Below, piece by piece: positions 46,017-58,506 of a stretch of DNA of 64,000 nucleotides. The position numbers were made by a program, and so were the translations under genes. The DNA is from Tillandsia leiboldiana (lineage: Eukaryota; Streptophyta; Magnoliopsida; Poales; Bromeliaceae), in the NCBI GenBank assembly GCA_029204045.2, contig JAQNDB010000124.1:1-64000 (forward strand), read 5' to 3'. The notes below the pieces were generated by a model that saw only the letters and a program-made list of their open reading frames with translations, ran no database searches and was not told where the DNA came from. The stretch's first letter is position 1. Every line of letters starts with the position of its first letter.

Positions 46017-49000
46017 TGTAAGAACTTGAATTTTGAAAATAAATAAATAAATGAAATTGATTGAAGTCAGGTTGAATTTGGATCAATAGTGGCCCAGAAA
46101 TATCGACTTTTGATCGGGGTCTGATCTCGAAAATCCGAGAGCACCATTGCGATCGTTTCGACGAAACATGAAAGTTTCATATTCACTTGTCGACGATCCA
46201 ACGGTCGGATCTTCCGCAAAACAGTAAAGAAGAACGGGTCCCACAACTTAAGTTGTGAATAGTAACCCTATTTTAAATCCCCTTTTGACCTCTAACGGCC
46301 GTTTCTCCGTCTAGACCCCGAACCTAGCAACATGAGTAGTCGATTCTAACTAATTTCGATGTTCTGAGCGCAATGGCACTGACGGTTTTCGCGTTTGGCG
46401 ACCCGGGTGCATCGAAGTGCGTGCCACGCGCTATATTGAGTCAAACTTTATGGAACGACTTTTTATCCGAGCGTCAAACAAACCAAACAAATACGCCACT
46501 TGACAGGTCTCGACAAGCCGGACGTCGTGGCGAAGTCCATTTCGCAAAATGACGAACGGTTTGTCTCGAAGTGCGTGAAAAGTGCTCAAAATGGTCTAAA
46601 TTGTAATAAAACTTAATAGTTTATGTGCCTAAGTGCTAGGGCTTGTAACCATAAGGGGTTTGGTGTATTTTGCACCTATTAAGAGGATCTCGGAGCTTAA
46701 GGGTTAATGTGAACATGGCTTGGGGTTAATGAGTAAAGGAATCAAGTATTATTGTTGCCTCTTGGTCTTCCCAAGATCTCTGCACCCGAGGAGTCTTGAG
46801 GACATCTGAAGTATCACCCCTGATCCCTTACTACTCCCAGACCCAGCCCGAAGCCCTGGTTAAACCGAAGACCCAACACCCTTTGAGAGCAAACCGAGGG
46901 TGGGAGAGGAAGAAGAAGCTTGGAACAAATCTCTTCCAAGTTGGAATTAGAGTGCTCTGAAGTTGTCCTTGGTGTCTGGGGACCTCCTGGGTTGCTGCTG
47001 TGGCCGCGCGAAGAAGAAAAAGATAAAACCGGCTTCTTCCTTTCTTCCCCGAGCTCGGCAAAGGTGAGGATCCTAACCCATGGTATTCCTGCACCCGAGA
47101 CCCTTAGCAGTGGACCTATTAGGTCCTTAGGATGCTCCTGGCCGAGACCCGAGCCCCCATGCACAGCGCATGGCCGACGGGGGCATGGGGTCGCCGGAAC
47201 CCTAGTGTTGCTCCACTTTGGAACAACTTTGCAACCATAAACTTGTTTGGGCTGAGATTTGGTGTGATTGGACTGTTGGTAGTGGGGACCAACTCCACCA
47301 AATCTGGTGGAGTATGGTTAACCCAGTAAATGGCAGATTTGTGCCCTAATTTTCTGGATTTTTGCATAATGGCCGTGGGTGCGACTCCGGCGTCGGCGGG
47401 CTTCTCCGGCGCCGGCCAACGGCCCAGCAGTGATGAGGGGACCCAGAGGAATCTTTCCATGATGTTGCATGGACCCCATGCATCATGAAAACCATGGTGC
47501 CATAGTTGAACCCGAAAATGGGAAAAAACACGGCCGCCGGCGCTCCGGCCAACTTCGGCCGGGGAGGCATGGACAGGAAGCTTCGTGGTGACCTAAGGAG
47601 TAACTTCCTCCAAGTTGTAGAGCTCCAAATTGCCTCGGTTAAAAGATGCCATTAGAGGGCATGAGCTCCAAACCGGAGCTTTGCTCCGCCGCGCCGCCGC
47701 CGCACCCCGAGGCCAGCCAAGGGAATGGGAAGCTTCCATGCAGCAAATGGCACCTACTGGTGCATTTGGTTGAGCCCCAGACCCTTCGGATGGAGCATCA
47801 CGAAAATCAATGCAAAGCTTCATCTTCTTCATCATGGAGCTCGGCCAACCCGGGGTTCTGAGGTTGCTCCAGTTGAGGGGAAATACTCCAGAAACTCAGA
47901 GGATCTAGTTGATCCAAGTTGGAAGCCCTCAGATGCCTTGGTTGCAGAGAATCAAGTTGTGAATGGTGTTATGGGAATGTTAACAAACTGTGCATGCCAC
48001 CTGTTTGTAAAAATGCCTCAAAGAACTTTGAATTAGAATTTGACAAAACTGTAAACATCAAACTTGCTCTAAATTTCCCCCTGAGCTTGATGCTCACTTC
48101 AGATCAAAGTTGATCTGTGTGAAATAAAGTTTGGAGCAATGTGAACCTTATATGAAACTTGGCTTTGGTTCTGCTTGAACCAGCACACCTGGGTTTCAAC
48201 CAGGGCAAGCCCTAGTATCCTAGCATTATTTAGAGCAACTTTGATATACAGACTTTTACTGTTTGAGGTTTGGATTGAAAGATGTGATTAAACCAACCTC
48301 CAAATGTAATTATGACCCAAACACTGTTCTAGGATGTTTGCGAAGTCGCGACAGTGTACTCTTGGCTAATTTGGGGTCACTGGACGCGATGCTCGCGTTA
48401 AAAACTGATTTTGAAGTCCCGGAGAAACAAAAATGCAAAATGGCTATGTTAGAGGAGTGTTTTATGGCCCAAAGTTTTCCTCGGGTCCCGTGCTGCCGCA
48501 AATTGGTGAGCACGGTGTTCAGCCAGATGATTGTCACCTACTGGAAGTAACGGTTCGTAAAAATGAGCCTCCAGTTGAAAGAACGAGCGAAAACAGTGCT
48601 CAAATGATACTATTATTTAAATAATTAGAGGTTTTAAATTAATCTGGGTTTTAAGTTGTAGTTAGTGAGTTCGAGGTTGATTATTATGATTGATTCAGGT
48701 TTATTCGGTGCCTCTGGTCCTAAGCATACAGTGGATACGGTTTAGTCGCCTGCGATTTGTCAGGTGGGTTATCTTCGAACCGGGCCTCAGCTTTTTGGCC
48801 CTCTGGTTGCTTTAGTCCAGTCGGACCCCTGTTTTTGATTCCCTGCTGATTACATGACCTATCTTGATATATCGTTATTTCCTTGATTGACATTGACTTG
48901 ATTAGACCTGTGATTGAGATTTTCTGTTCACGATCAGCCGATTATCATACACATATCCCCTGATTATTCCTGACTGATCCTGATTGATTGATATATATAT

Positions 49001-49692
49001 ATAGATTTGCATGATTAGATGACACCGGTTGATTCCTGTCATTGAGATGTTATTCGAGATATTATTGATATGCATGATTGATTGATCCTGATTGATAGAT
49101 ACTACTCGATATGCATGATTGATTGATTCCGATTGATAGATATAGACAGATGATTCCCTGTTGGGATCTCGGCATGTTGCCGACTACCCGGTCACTAGAC
49201 CGTGAGATTGATCATTATGATTTGCCATGCACTGCTGTACTTCACGAACATGGCCGGGGTAGCTCCCCGTGGAGATTGTTCTTTACCGGTAAAGTGGTCT
49301 GATGATAGACCCGTGAGCCCTCGACAAGGTTATGTCAGCCGAAAAGGTGCCGAACAGTGGCATTGCCTGAGGTTCTCTGAGACCAATATTGGCACATGAT
49401 TGGATATTTGGTTTTCTACCTTTGACGCATTACTTTTACTCGTACAGTTGCTCAGTTGTTCCAGCACTATTATCTGTAGACATGCTTGTATCATTCGTAG
49501 TTCTTTATACATGATCCTTGTAGTTGACTTTGATTTCCGTCCTGCATGCTCTACAGTTTTCATGATAGTTATCTCTGAGATACCCTGATTGTTCAGCATA
49601 CTTACCTGCAGTTTTATTTCTGATTATTAGTAGACATCTATGTTTCCAGCTTTTCCTACAGATCTTTTTAAATTTATTATCCGCAGATTTAT
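46017..49692 (+). mobile_element. LTR 3, truncated at 3' end
   Basis: About 3.68 kb of LTR, collinear with LTRs 1 and 2 to TACAGATCTTT (about 49667). After about 10 altered bases it keeps only TATCCGCAGATTT before running into A+T-rich repeat DNA. About 0.45 kb of LTR 3' end, including the CA terminus, is missing. No target duplication can therefore be checked for the array. Confidence 0.85.
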
Positions 49693-52600
49693 ATATTTTT
49701 AAATTAGATATAAATAAACTAATATACATTTATTTTCATCTATTTTTTTAAAAAATAAACTACAAATATAAAAAAAAAAAATTATATTTGATGAATAAAA
49801 TGATTTAAAAATAGATATATCAAAACAACAAGTGTTTAAAATCAAATAGCAAGTTTAAAACTAAATTTTTATTTTTATTTCAAATTTATTATTCAAAAAA
49901 AAAATTAAATGAATGATATACAGTAAACTAATTTTCACGGGCCTAAATGGGCCCGACTCATGTCAGGCTCGATAGCGGTAAGATCCCACTCCCAGTTTGG
50001 CCCGCTTCAATCCCGGCCCCCTCCAATATCTGCTCGGACCGAGATTCCTTCGTGTTTCGATTCCGGTCCATGTACAGCCCAATTCCGGTTCAATACCGGT
50101 CCAAATCCGGTCCGATTCCGGTCCAAATCCGGTCCGATTCCGGTTAAAATCGAAGCCAAATTCTTTTATTTTGGATTTTTTAAACATTTTAAATTATTTT
50201 TTATATACAACAAATTATAATTTATAATTTAAAAGCTTTGAGTCACGTGAAATTCTATAAAAAATAAAAATATATACAAAAATAAAATACAAAAAGAAAT
50301 TAAAATTATGTTTGATGAATAAGTAGATTTAAAAATAGATATGTCAAATGGACAATTGTTTAGATTCAAATAATAAATTCAAAATCAAATTTATATCATA
50401 ATTTCTATTCAATAATTTAAATATAGTTCATAATTTAATTTTAATCTACTTTAATTAAAATTTGTTAATTGTTAATTCAAATTTAATATCCCAAACTATA
50501 TTTAGCTCACAATTTAAACTAAAATTTTAAATTAAAAAGTATAAATTTTAGTTTAAATTATATAAATAAATTAAGATATGATTTTATGTTTTTAAATTTG
50601 ATATAATTTCATATATTTTTTTAATTACATATTAATTATTTTTTTATTTTCTACTAATTCGAATGAATTCAAAATGTAAGTATGCATTTTTAAAATAAAT
50701 ATATCAAAATTTGAATTTCTATTCGATAAAAAATTTAAAATTAAAATTTCGTATAATTTAAATTTTTTTAAAATTTTTTAATTCAAATTTATTATGTAAA
50801 CAAAAAATAAACGATTCTTGGTTGATATATAGTAAACTATATTATCACGAGCCTAAATGGTTCCGATTCCTGCACGGCCTGATAGCTGCAAAATCTCCAT
50901 CCCGGTTTGGCCCGCTACAATCCCTGCTCGTACCGAGACTCTTTCTTCGTTTGATCCTTGTCCAATTCCAGTCCAAATCAGGTTGCGTACCGGTTTAAAT
51001 TGAACCAAATTCTTTTATTTTGATTTTTTCAGAATTTTCACTTATTTATATACAAAAAAAAAAATTATAATTTGAAAACACGTAAAATTCTAAATAAAAT
51101 ATAAAATTATACAAAAATAAAATACTAAAATAATTAAAAATTATGTTTGATGAATAAGTTGATTTAAAAATAGATATGTTGTTTTAAAAGATGTTATCTT
51201 TAAAAATATAAAAGAATAACAGTTTTTTTTCTAACTGTTATTAAAAAAAATATTATGGTTAAAAATAATCAAAATTTTAAAATTTAAATTATTTATATGC
51301 AAAAATTTAAAATTCGCAATTAAATTTTTTTTGAATCACATGAAATTCTAAATAAAATAATAAAATATACAAAAATAAACTACAAATATAAATAAAAATT
51401 ATGTTTGATGAATACAATGATTTAAAAATATATATATCAAATCAACAAGTGTTTAATATCAAATAGCAAGTTCAAAATTAATTTTTTATTTAAATTTTTA
51501 TTCATGAATTTAAATATAATTTCAAATTTATTTTTAATCCACTTTAATTAAAATTTGTTAATTGTTAATTCAAATTTAATATCCAAAAACTATATTTAGC
51601 TCATAATTTAAACTCAAATTTTAATTTAAAAATTATAAATTTAATTTAAATTATATAAATAATTTAAGATATGATTTCATATATTTAAATTAGATATAAT
51701 TTCGTATAACTTTTTAATTACATATTAATTGATTTTTTAATTTTCCATATGAATCCAAAAGGTAAGAAATCGTTTTTAAAATAAATGTATCGAAATTTGA
51801 ATTCCCTTTCAATTAAAAAATTAAAATTAAATTTTTCTGGAATTTAAATATTTGTAAACAATTTTAATTCAAATTTATTATTAAAAAAAAATTGAATGAT
51901 ATACAGTAAACTAATTTTCAAGAGCCTAAATGGGTCCGAATCCTGGCAGGCCAGATAGCAGCAAGATCCCACTCCCAGTTTGGCCCGCTTCGATCTCGTC
52001 CCGCTCCAATATCTGCTCGGACCAAGATTTCTTCTTGTTTAGATTCCGGTCCAAGCCCGGCCCAATTCCGGTTCAATACCGGTCTAAATCCGGTCCAAAT
52101 CCGATCCGATTCCAGTCCAAATCCGGTCCGATCCAGGTCAAAATTGAACCAAATTATTTTATTTTGAATTTTAAACATTTTAAATTATTTATATACAACA
52201 AATTATAATTTATAATTTAAAAACTTTTGAGTTACGTGAAATTCTAAAAAAAATAAATATATATAGAAAAGTAAAATAAAAAAATAATAATAAAATTATG
52301 TTTTCGATGAATAAGTAGATTTAAAAATAGATGTGTCAAATCGACAATTATTTAGATTTAAATGATAAATTCAAATCAAATTTATATCATAATTTCTATT
52401 CAAAAATTAAAATATAGTTTATAATTTAATTTTAATACACTTTAATTAAAATTGCTTTTTCAGAATTTTCACTTATTTACATACGAAAAAATAAAATTTA
52501 TAATTTGAAAACTTTTGAGTCACGAAAAATTCTAAATAAAATAAAAAATTATACAAAAATAAAATACTAAAATAATTAAAAAATATGTTTGATGAATAAG

Positions 52601-53832
52601 TTGATTTAAAAACACATATGTCAAATTGACAATTATTTAGATTTAAATAATAAATTTGAAATTAAATTTTTATTTCAATTTTTATCCATAAATTTAAATA
52701 TAGTTTATAATTTAAATTTAATCCACTTTAATTAAATATCATTTTTAAAATAAATATTTCAAAATTTTAATTTTTATTTGATTAAAAATTTAAAATTAAA
52801 ATCTCCTATAATTTAAATATTTTTAAAAATTTTTAGTTCAAATTTATTATGTAGAAAACAAAAAAAAACAATATATAGTAAACTACATTTTCACGCTTCT
52901 AAGTGGGTCCGATTACTACTTGGCCCGATAGATGCAAGATCCCCATCGCGCTTTGGCCCACTCGAATTCCTGCTCGGACCGAGACTCCTTCATGGTTCGA
53001 TTCCGGTCCAATTCCTACTCGGCCCGCGGCCGGCCTTATCGGCGCCGGGCGTGGCGTATCGGCCCTGTAAGATTTTGCGGCCCGGCCCGAGTCCTCTCGC
53101 GTCGGCTAGATTGGTCTCCACGGTTCGGCCTGGCTTGATTTTTAATCCTGGCCAGGCCGGGCTGGGCTTTCGCAGTGAGAAAACAATTTTGAAATATAAA
53201 TGTGATATATCCTGGGCCGGTCCGGTAAGTCCCATTTCATTTATACTGTCCAACTATTTGTTCTCCATTTTTTCTTAATAGGTTGCGTTTAACAATTTTA
53301 AAAAATAATTAAATTTGATGAAAATTAAATTTTAGTTTTTAAATTAAATATTGATGAAAATTTTAATACATTTATTTTAAAACATATGCTTACATATTTT
53401 TTTTGTCTCGATTCAAAATAGGTACCAAAATATTCAATATATATCAACAATATTATAAATTTAAATTAAGATATTATTTATATTTTTTAATTAAATTTAG
53501 CAGATTAATTTATTATTTTATTCAAATTTATGAATTTGAATTTTTTAAAATGCATAAATTTTATCTTTTATAATTTAAATACGAATGATTAAATTGAATA
53601 TCTTTAAAAAGTAAAAAATTTAAAATTTAGATAGGTAATAATATACGAAACATATCGAAACTATACATTATTTTAAATCGGCTACCAAACTTTTTAGAAT
53701 TTCAATTTAACTATCAAATTTTTTGATTTGATTTAGTTAATAATGTATAGTTTAGGGTGTAGAGAGTCGATCTCTATTTCTCAACCTTCGGTCCCAATCT
53801 CTCTCTTATCCTGTCTCATACTATAAAAAAAG

Positions 53833-53898
<66 letters not shown>

Positions 53899-54657
53899 TA
53901 ACTAATATGATTTTGAATTTATTTGTAAAATATAGTACTTTCTCTAAAAAGCACAATTCCAAGACTGTTATATACAAAAAAATCTCAATGGTACAATTTA
54001 CATCGGTAGTAGTTCCTGTCATCATTTACTTTCTTACATATTCAGTTAGTTTATAATTTAATTTTAATGCACTTTAATTAAAATTGGTTTTTTAGAATTT
54101 TCACTTATTTACATACGAAAAAATAAAATTTATAATTTGAAAACTTTTGATTCACGAAAAATTCTAAATAAAATAAAAAATTATACTAAAATAATTAAAA
54201 AATATGTTTGATGAATAAGTTGATTTAAAAACACATATGTCAAATTGACAATTATTTAGATTTAAGTAATAAATTTGAAATTAAATTTTTATTTTAATTT
54301 TTATCCATAAATTTAAATATAGTTTATAATTTAAATTTAATCCACTTTAATTAAATATCATTTTTAAAACAAATATTTCAAAATTTGAATTTTTACTCGA
54401 TTAAAAAATTAAAATTAAAATATCCTATAATTTAAATATTTTTAAAAAATTTTAATTCAAATTTATTATGTAGAAAAAAAAATTAGCAATATATAGCAAA
54501 CTACATATAGTAAAAAAATTTATTATGTAGAAAAAATAAAATTATGCTGGTTGAAAAAGTTGATTCAAAAATAGATATTTCAAATCGATAATTGGTTAGA
54601 TTTAAATATTAAATTCGAAATTAAATTTATATTTTAATTTAAATTTATATTTTAATT
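49693..54657. repeat. A+T-rich repeat block III: ~1-kb tandem units with GC modules
   Basis: Four GC modules in tandem (about 49930-50160, 50850-51000, 51920-52140 and 52895-53250), spaced about 0.9-1.07 kb and separated by mutually similar A+T-rich DNA. Each module starts near a GCCTAAATGG word and GATAGC.GCAAGATC, then TTTGGCCCGCT, then GCTCGGACCGAGA. It continues into 11-bp units such as CCGGTCCAAAT and CCGGTCCGATT. From 50461 on it belongs to segmental copy B. No genes. Confidence 0.8.
53834..53898. repeat. AT dinucleotide microsatellite (copy B)
   Basis: Uninterrupted (AT)n; counterpart of 2086-2173. Confidence 0.9.
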
Positions 54658-54961
54658 TTTGCGTATCTAGTCAACACCTTCCGAAATTTTTGCGTATCTT
54701 GTCCCAATTTTACCCGATAACCCGATAATCCAAAAACAGCCCAAATTATCGGATCCGATAACTCCTTCACCCGAAACAGCCCGGCCCAGCCCATTTCTCC
54801 AATGTTTGTGCGGCCCGGCCCAGAATGGCCCGGCCTGGCCCAACCCATTTCACCAATGTTTGTGCGGCCCGGCCCAGACTGGCCCGGGATGGCCCAGCCT
54901 GGCCCGGCCTGGCCCGGCCCGGCCCAGACTGGCCCGCGATGGCGCAGCCTGGCCCGGCCTG
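54658..54961 (+). repeat. Leader repeat with palindrome and GGCCCGG lead-in (copy B)
   Basis: Same leader as 2923-3062, with TTATCGGATCCGATAA at 54746-54761. A GGCCCGG stretch containing two AATGTTTGTGCGGCC blocks follows. Confidence 0.75.
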
Positions 54962-55497
54962 GCCACGCGGGCGCCACGCGGGCGCCACGCGGCGGCCACG
55001 CGTGCGCCACGCGGCGGCCACGCGGGCGCCACGCGGGCGCCACGCGGGCGCCACGCGGGCGCCACGCGGGCGCCACGCGTGCGCCACGCGGGCGCCACGC
55101 GGGCGCCACGCGTGCGCCACGCGGGCGCCACGCGGGCGCCACGCGGGCGCCACGCGGGAGCCACGCCTGCGCCACGCGTGCGCCACGCGGGCGCCACGCG
55201 TGCGCCACGCGGGAGCCACGCGGTTGCCACGCGTGCGCCACGCGGGCGCCACGCGGGCGCCACGCTGGCGCCACGCTGGCGCCACGCGTGCGCCACGCGG
55301 GCGCCACGCGGGCGCCACGCGGGCGCCACGCGGGCGCCACGCGGGCGCCACGCGGGCGCCACGCGGGCGCCACGCGGGCGCCACGCGGGCGCCACGCGGG
55401 CGCCACGCATGCGCCACGCGGGCGCCACGCGGGCGCCACGCGGGCGCCACGCGGGCGCCACGCGGGCGCCACGCGTGCGCCACGCGGCTGCCACGCG
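54962..55497. repeat. 11-bp CGCG minisatellite (copy B)
   Basis: About 48 units of CGCCACGCGGG and variants, against about 34 in copy A. The order of GGG and GTG variants differs between copies, so the array has been changing length since the duplication while the adjacent gene hardly changed. Confidence 0.95.
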
Positions 55498-55880
55498 GCG
55501 GGCCGGGCCGGGCCGGGCCGGGCCAGGCCAGGCTGGGCCGGAACAGGCTGGGCCGGACCGGGCAAGGCCGGGCTGGGCCGGGCCGGCCAGGGCCGGGCCG
55601 AGCGGGGCCGGGCCGGGCAGGCCGAGCCGGGCCCGGCCTCGGCCTGGGCCGGGCCGGGCCGGCCCTCGCACGCCGGGCCGGGCCGGCCCTCGCACGCCGG
55701 GCCGGGCCGGGCCTCTCGTTCCGGGCCGGGCCGGGCCTCTCGTGCCGGGCCGGGCCGGGCCTAGCGTGCCCGGCCGGGCCTGGCCAGGCCGCGGGTGCCG
55801 GGCCGGGCCAGGCCAGTCCTCGCAGGCCGGACCAGGTCTTGCGGGCCGGGCCAGGCCTCGCGGGCTGGGCCGCGGGGGCC
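55498..55880. repeat. GGGCC minisatellite (copy B)
   Basis: Shorter (about 380 bp) than in copy A (about 550 bp). It shares the same longer terminal units with CTCTCGT and CTCGCA words. Confidence 0.9.
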
Positions 55881-56181
55881 CATTCCCCTCCAGGCCTTAA
55901 ATATTTGTGCTGGGCAGCGCACGGGCCGGACCTCATTGTGCTTTAGATCATTCGATCTGAAGATCATGTCAGGTTCTCGAGGTGAACAGATCACCGCTCC
56001 CCTTCTTGTTGCCTTCGCATTTGAATCCATTACGTCTCCGTTCGACTTGGTCTCCATCCCAAAAAAATTCCTCGCCTCTCTCTCTCTCTCTCTTTCCATG
56101 CCTTAACTCCTACTCCTTTCTCTCTCGCGCTCCTTTTTTTTTTTTTAGCGAGGAGTAGTAAACCCTAGGTGCCCTAGCGCC
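55881..56181 (+). promoter_or_regulatory. USP promoter and 5' leader (copy B)
   Basis: TTAAATAT at 55897-55904 in the same context as copy A, then a CT-rich leader. Copy B has an extra AGGTTCTCGAGGTGAAC-like stretch near 55970-55987 and a longer CT tract, so the leaders differ by small indels. Confidence 0.55.
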
Positions 56182-56934
56182 ATGGATCCCAACCAAGCTT
56201 CCCCAGGCCGTGACCGACGTATTCCGCCGCCGATCTCCGCCGCCCAGGCGATCCAGCCCTCCTCCCCGCGCCTCTTCTTCTCCGCCGCTGCGGCGGCGGC
56301 GAGCCCGGTGGGAGGCGGCGCCGCCTCCCACCGCCGCATCGCGATAGCCGTGGATCTCAGCGACGAGAGCGCCTACGCCATTCGCTGGGCGGTCCGCAAC
56401 TACCTCCGCCCTGGCGACGCCGTCGTCCTCCTCCACGTCCGGTCCACCTCCGTCCTCTACGGCGCCGATTGGGGCGCGATCGACCCCTCGGCGGCGGCGG
56501 AGGACGGCGACTCGGAGGAGTCGAAGCGGAAGCTTGAGGACGAGTTCGACGCGTTCACGGCGAGCAAGGCGCAGGAGGTGGCGCAGCCGCTGGTGGAGGC
56601 GCGGATCCCCTTCAAGATCCACATCGTGAAGGATCACAACATGAAGGAGAGGCTCTGCATCGAGGTGGAGAGGTTGGGGATCGGCGCCGTCATCATGGGA
56701 AGCAGGGGCTTCGGGGCTGCCAGGAGGACCAGCAAGGCCGGCCTTGGGAGCGTCAGCGATTACTGCGTGCATCATTGTGCTTGCCCCGTCGTCGTTGTTC
56801 GTTTCCCCGAGGACGGCTCCGGGACCGGATCGGGAGCCGAGGATCCTAATAAACTGGATGGTACCGATCAGACCGGCAGGGCAGGGGAGAAGGCGGAGCT
56901 CCATCCTCTCCCTGAGGAGGAGGAGAAGCATTAA
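56182..56934 (+). CDS. Universal stress protein, PHOS32/PHOS34-type (copy B)
   Basis: Second intact 250-residue USP gene. It differs from copy A at 4 coding bases, two of which make the adjacent change giving Gly43Val; one gives Ala215Thr and one is silent. Both replacements lie outside the nucleotide-binding loop, in the low-complexity N-terminal tail and the C-terminal tail, so the USP fold (about 52-208) is identical. It has the same Kozak-like start and the same stop. Promoter-proximal sequence is conserved, but the upstream minisatellites differ in unit number, so expression rather than protein activity is where the copies could differ. That last point is inference. Confidence 0.93.
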   Translation: MDPNQASPGRDRRIPPPISAAQAIQPSSPRLFFSAAAAAASPVGGGAASHRRIAIAVDLSDESAYAIRWAVRNYLRPGDAVVLLHVRSTSVLYGADWGAIDPSAAAEDGDSEESKRKLEDEFDAFTASKAQEVAQPLVEARIPFKIHIVKDHNMKERLCIEVERLGIGAVIMGSRGFGAARRTSKAGLGSVSDYCVHHCACPVVVVRFPEDGSGTGSGAEDPNKLDGTDQTGRAGEKAELHPLPEEEEKH

Positions 56935-58013
56935 TCCTGAGCTTTTCTCTGATGTAAGGAAATGTGATATTTCTTACCTTCAACTTAGTTGCAAATTTCT
57001 TCATAATCTGGCATAATTGAAGGACATTTATCGACTACTAGATCATCCTTTAGTTATATTGTAGTTGTTCATGCGGTAGTTTTCATTGCTGATTTAAATA
57101 AGGCATCAAAATTTACTGATTAATAATGAGCAAATAAAGGACTGATAATATCAAAAGAAGTACGCAGAAGGAACATCTGCAGAGGAAACTAGATGATGAT
57201 AAAATTTCAAGGTGCAGGAGGATGAAAATGATGATTCGTGCCTGCCCTGATGCATTAAGGTGATGTGCACATTCATAAGATCAATGAAAAAGACAGAATG
57301 ACCTAAGTTTACATATGAAATTGTGGCACAGTGGGTTTGGAAAACCTGCAATATTATGTTCAGCAGTATATCTAATGCAGTTTTATAAGGTGCTTATGGT
57401 TGGATGAAATTTATTTTGAGCATTTGGGAAGGGAATGACACTATTAAACCTTTGCCATGGGCTAATGACCTACTGACCTGCTTTCCTTCCTATTGTCATT
57501 TAAGTTGCATTTTGCTTCTTTTTGATATGCTCATATGCATTGGTTCTGAATTCTCAATTATGAAGCATCTCTTCTTTCTAGAAGATGCTTGCTAGTTGTC
57601 TTGTCTTGCATGGTCCATATAGTTTTTCTAATGCTTATATAATTGTTGCCTTACTAATTTGATCAGTTTGATCATTCTTCTAATAAGTTGATTGTTCTAT
57701 GAACACAACCGTTTTATATATTTGTATCTAAATAATGTTATTGGATCCAATAATTTCATGTTTTATATTTTTCAGATATGAAGGTGCTTTGTCTTGCAGT
57801 TCTATCGTTCCCATTGTTAGTATATGCATACCTAAATTATAGAAGTACTACCTGCTTGTCGTACTTTCGAAAGCACGGTCATCTAGCTGAACTACTACTA
57901 CATATTCAAACAGCTAGCTTCTCGCCCTCCTTCCTCTCTCTCCCTCTCACACTGGCTCCTCCGCCGACAGGTCCCTCCTCTGCAGCTCACATTGCCCCCC
58001 CCCTTTTCTGCAG
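56935..58013. other. USP 3' flank, no gene seen (copy B)
   Basis: Collinear with 5165-6249 with a few small indels; no coding similarity. Confidence 0.5.
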
Positions 58014-58506
58014 ATTCGCCTCTCCGCCGGGAAGATCAAGCACCTCTTAGAGTTCCCGCTTGGAGCACGGCCGGATCCAGTTCCACCGACTCAACATCAA
58101 GAACGACTACCGACTCGAGGGCCTCATCAAGATTTCGGATCTGGTGAGCTCCTATCAGATTCGCTTATCCCCTTTCTCCGGATGCCTTCTTTTTATTAGC
58201 TTCCTCACCTGTACCATGTTTCTTCCCTCCGGCTGTCTTTCTGGTTTCTTTTGCTTTCTACTTCTTCTTTGTTCCTTGTATCTATAGCGTTGTTTCGATG
58301 GATTCCTTACGTAAGTTTTGTGTGTTTCGTGCATATCCTAATCTCTGCCTACTGTCCCTAATTTTCCACTGTCATTGTGCCGTAGCATCACAATGCAGGT
58401 TGAGTATTGCTCTGAAAATAGCAAGCGGCTCATTCACTTCTCTTCTTGCAAGGTGTACGGGAAGGCTTTTGAAAGCTTTCTCCCAAAGGATCACCCTCTG
58501 CGACAG
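58014..58506 (+). pseudogene. AXS exon fragments (copy B)
   Basis: Same two fragments as in copy A (58014-58143 and 58399-58506) with the same frameshift in the first and a clean 36-codon second exon with AG/GT borders. The fragments were therefore already broken before the segmental duplication. Confidence 0.82.

Noticed and set aside
54645..55964. The same type of long open frames in copy B
   Set aside because: Same reason: repeat-driven absence of stops, not coding potential.
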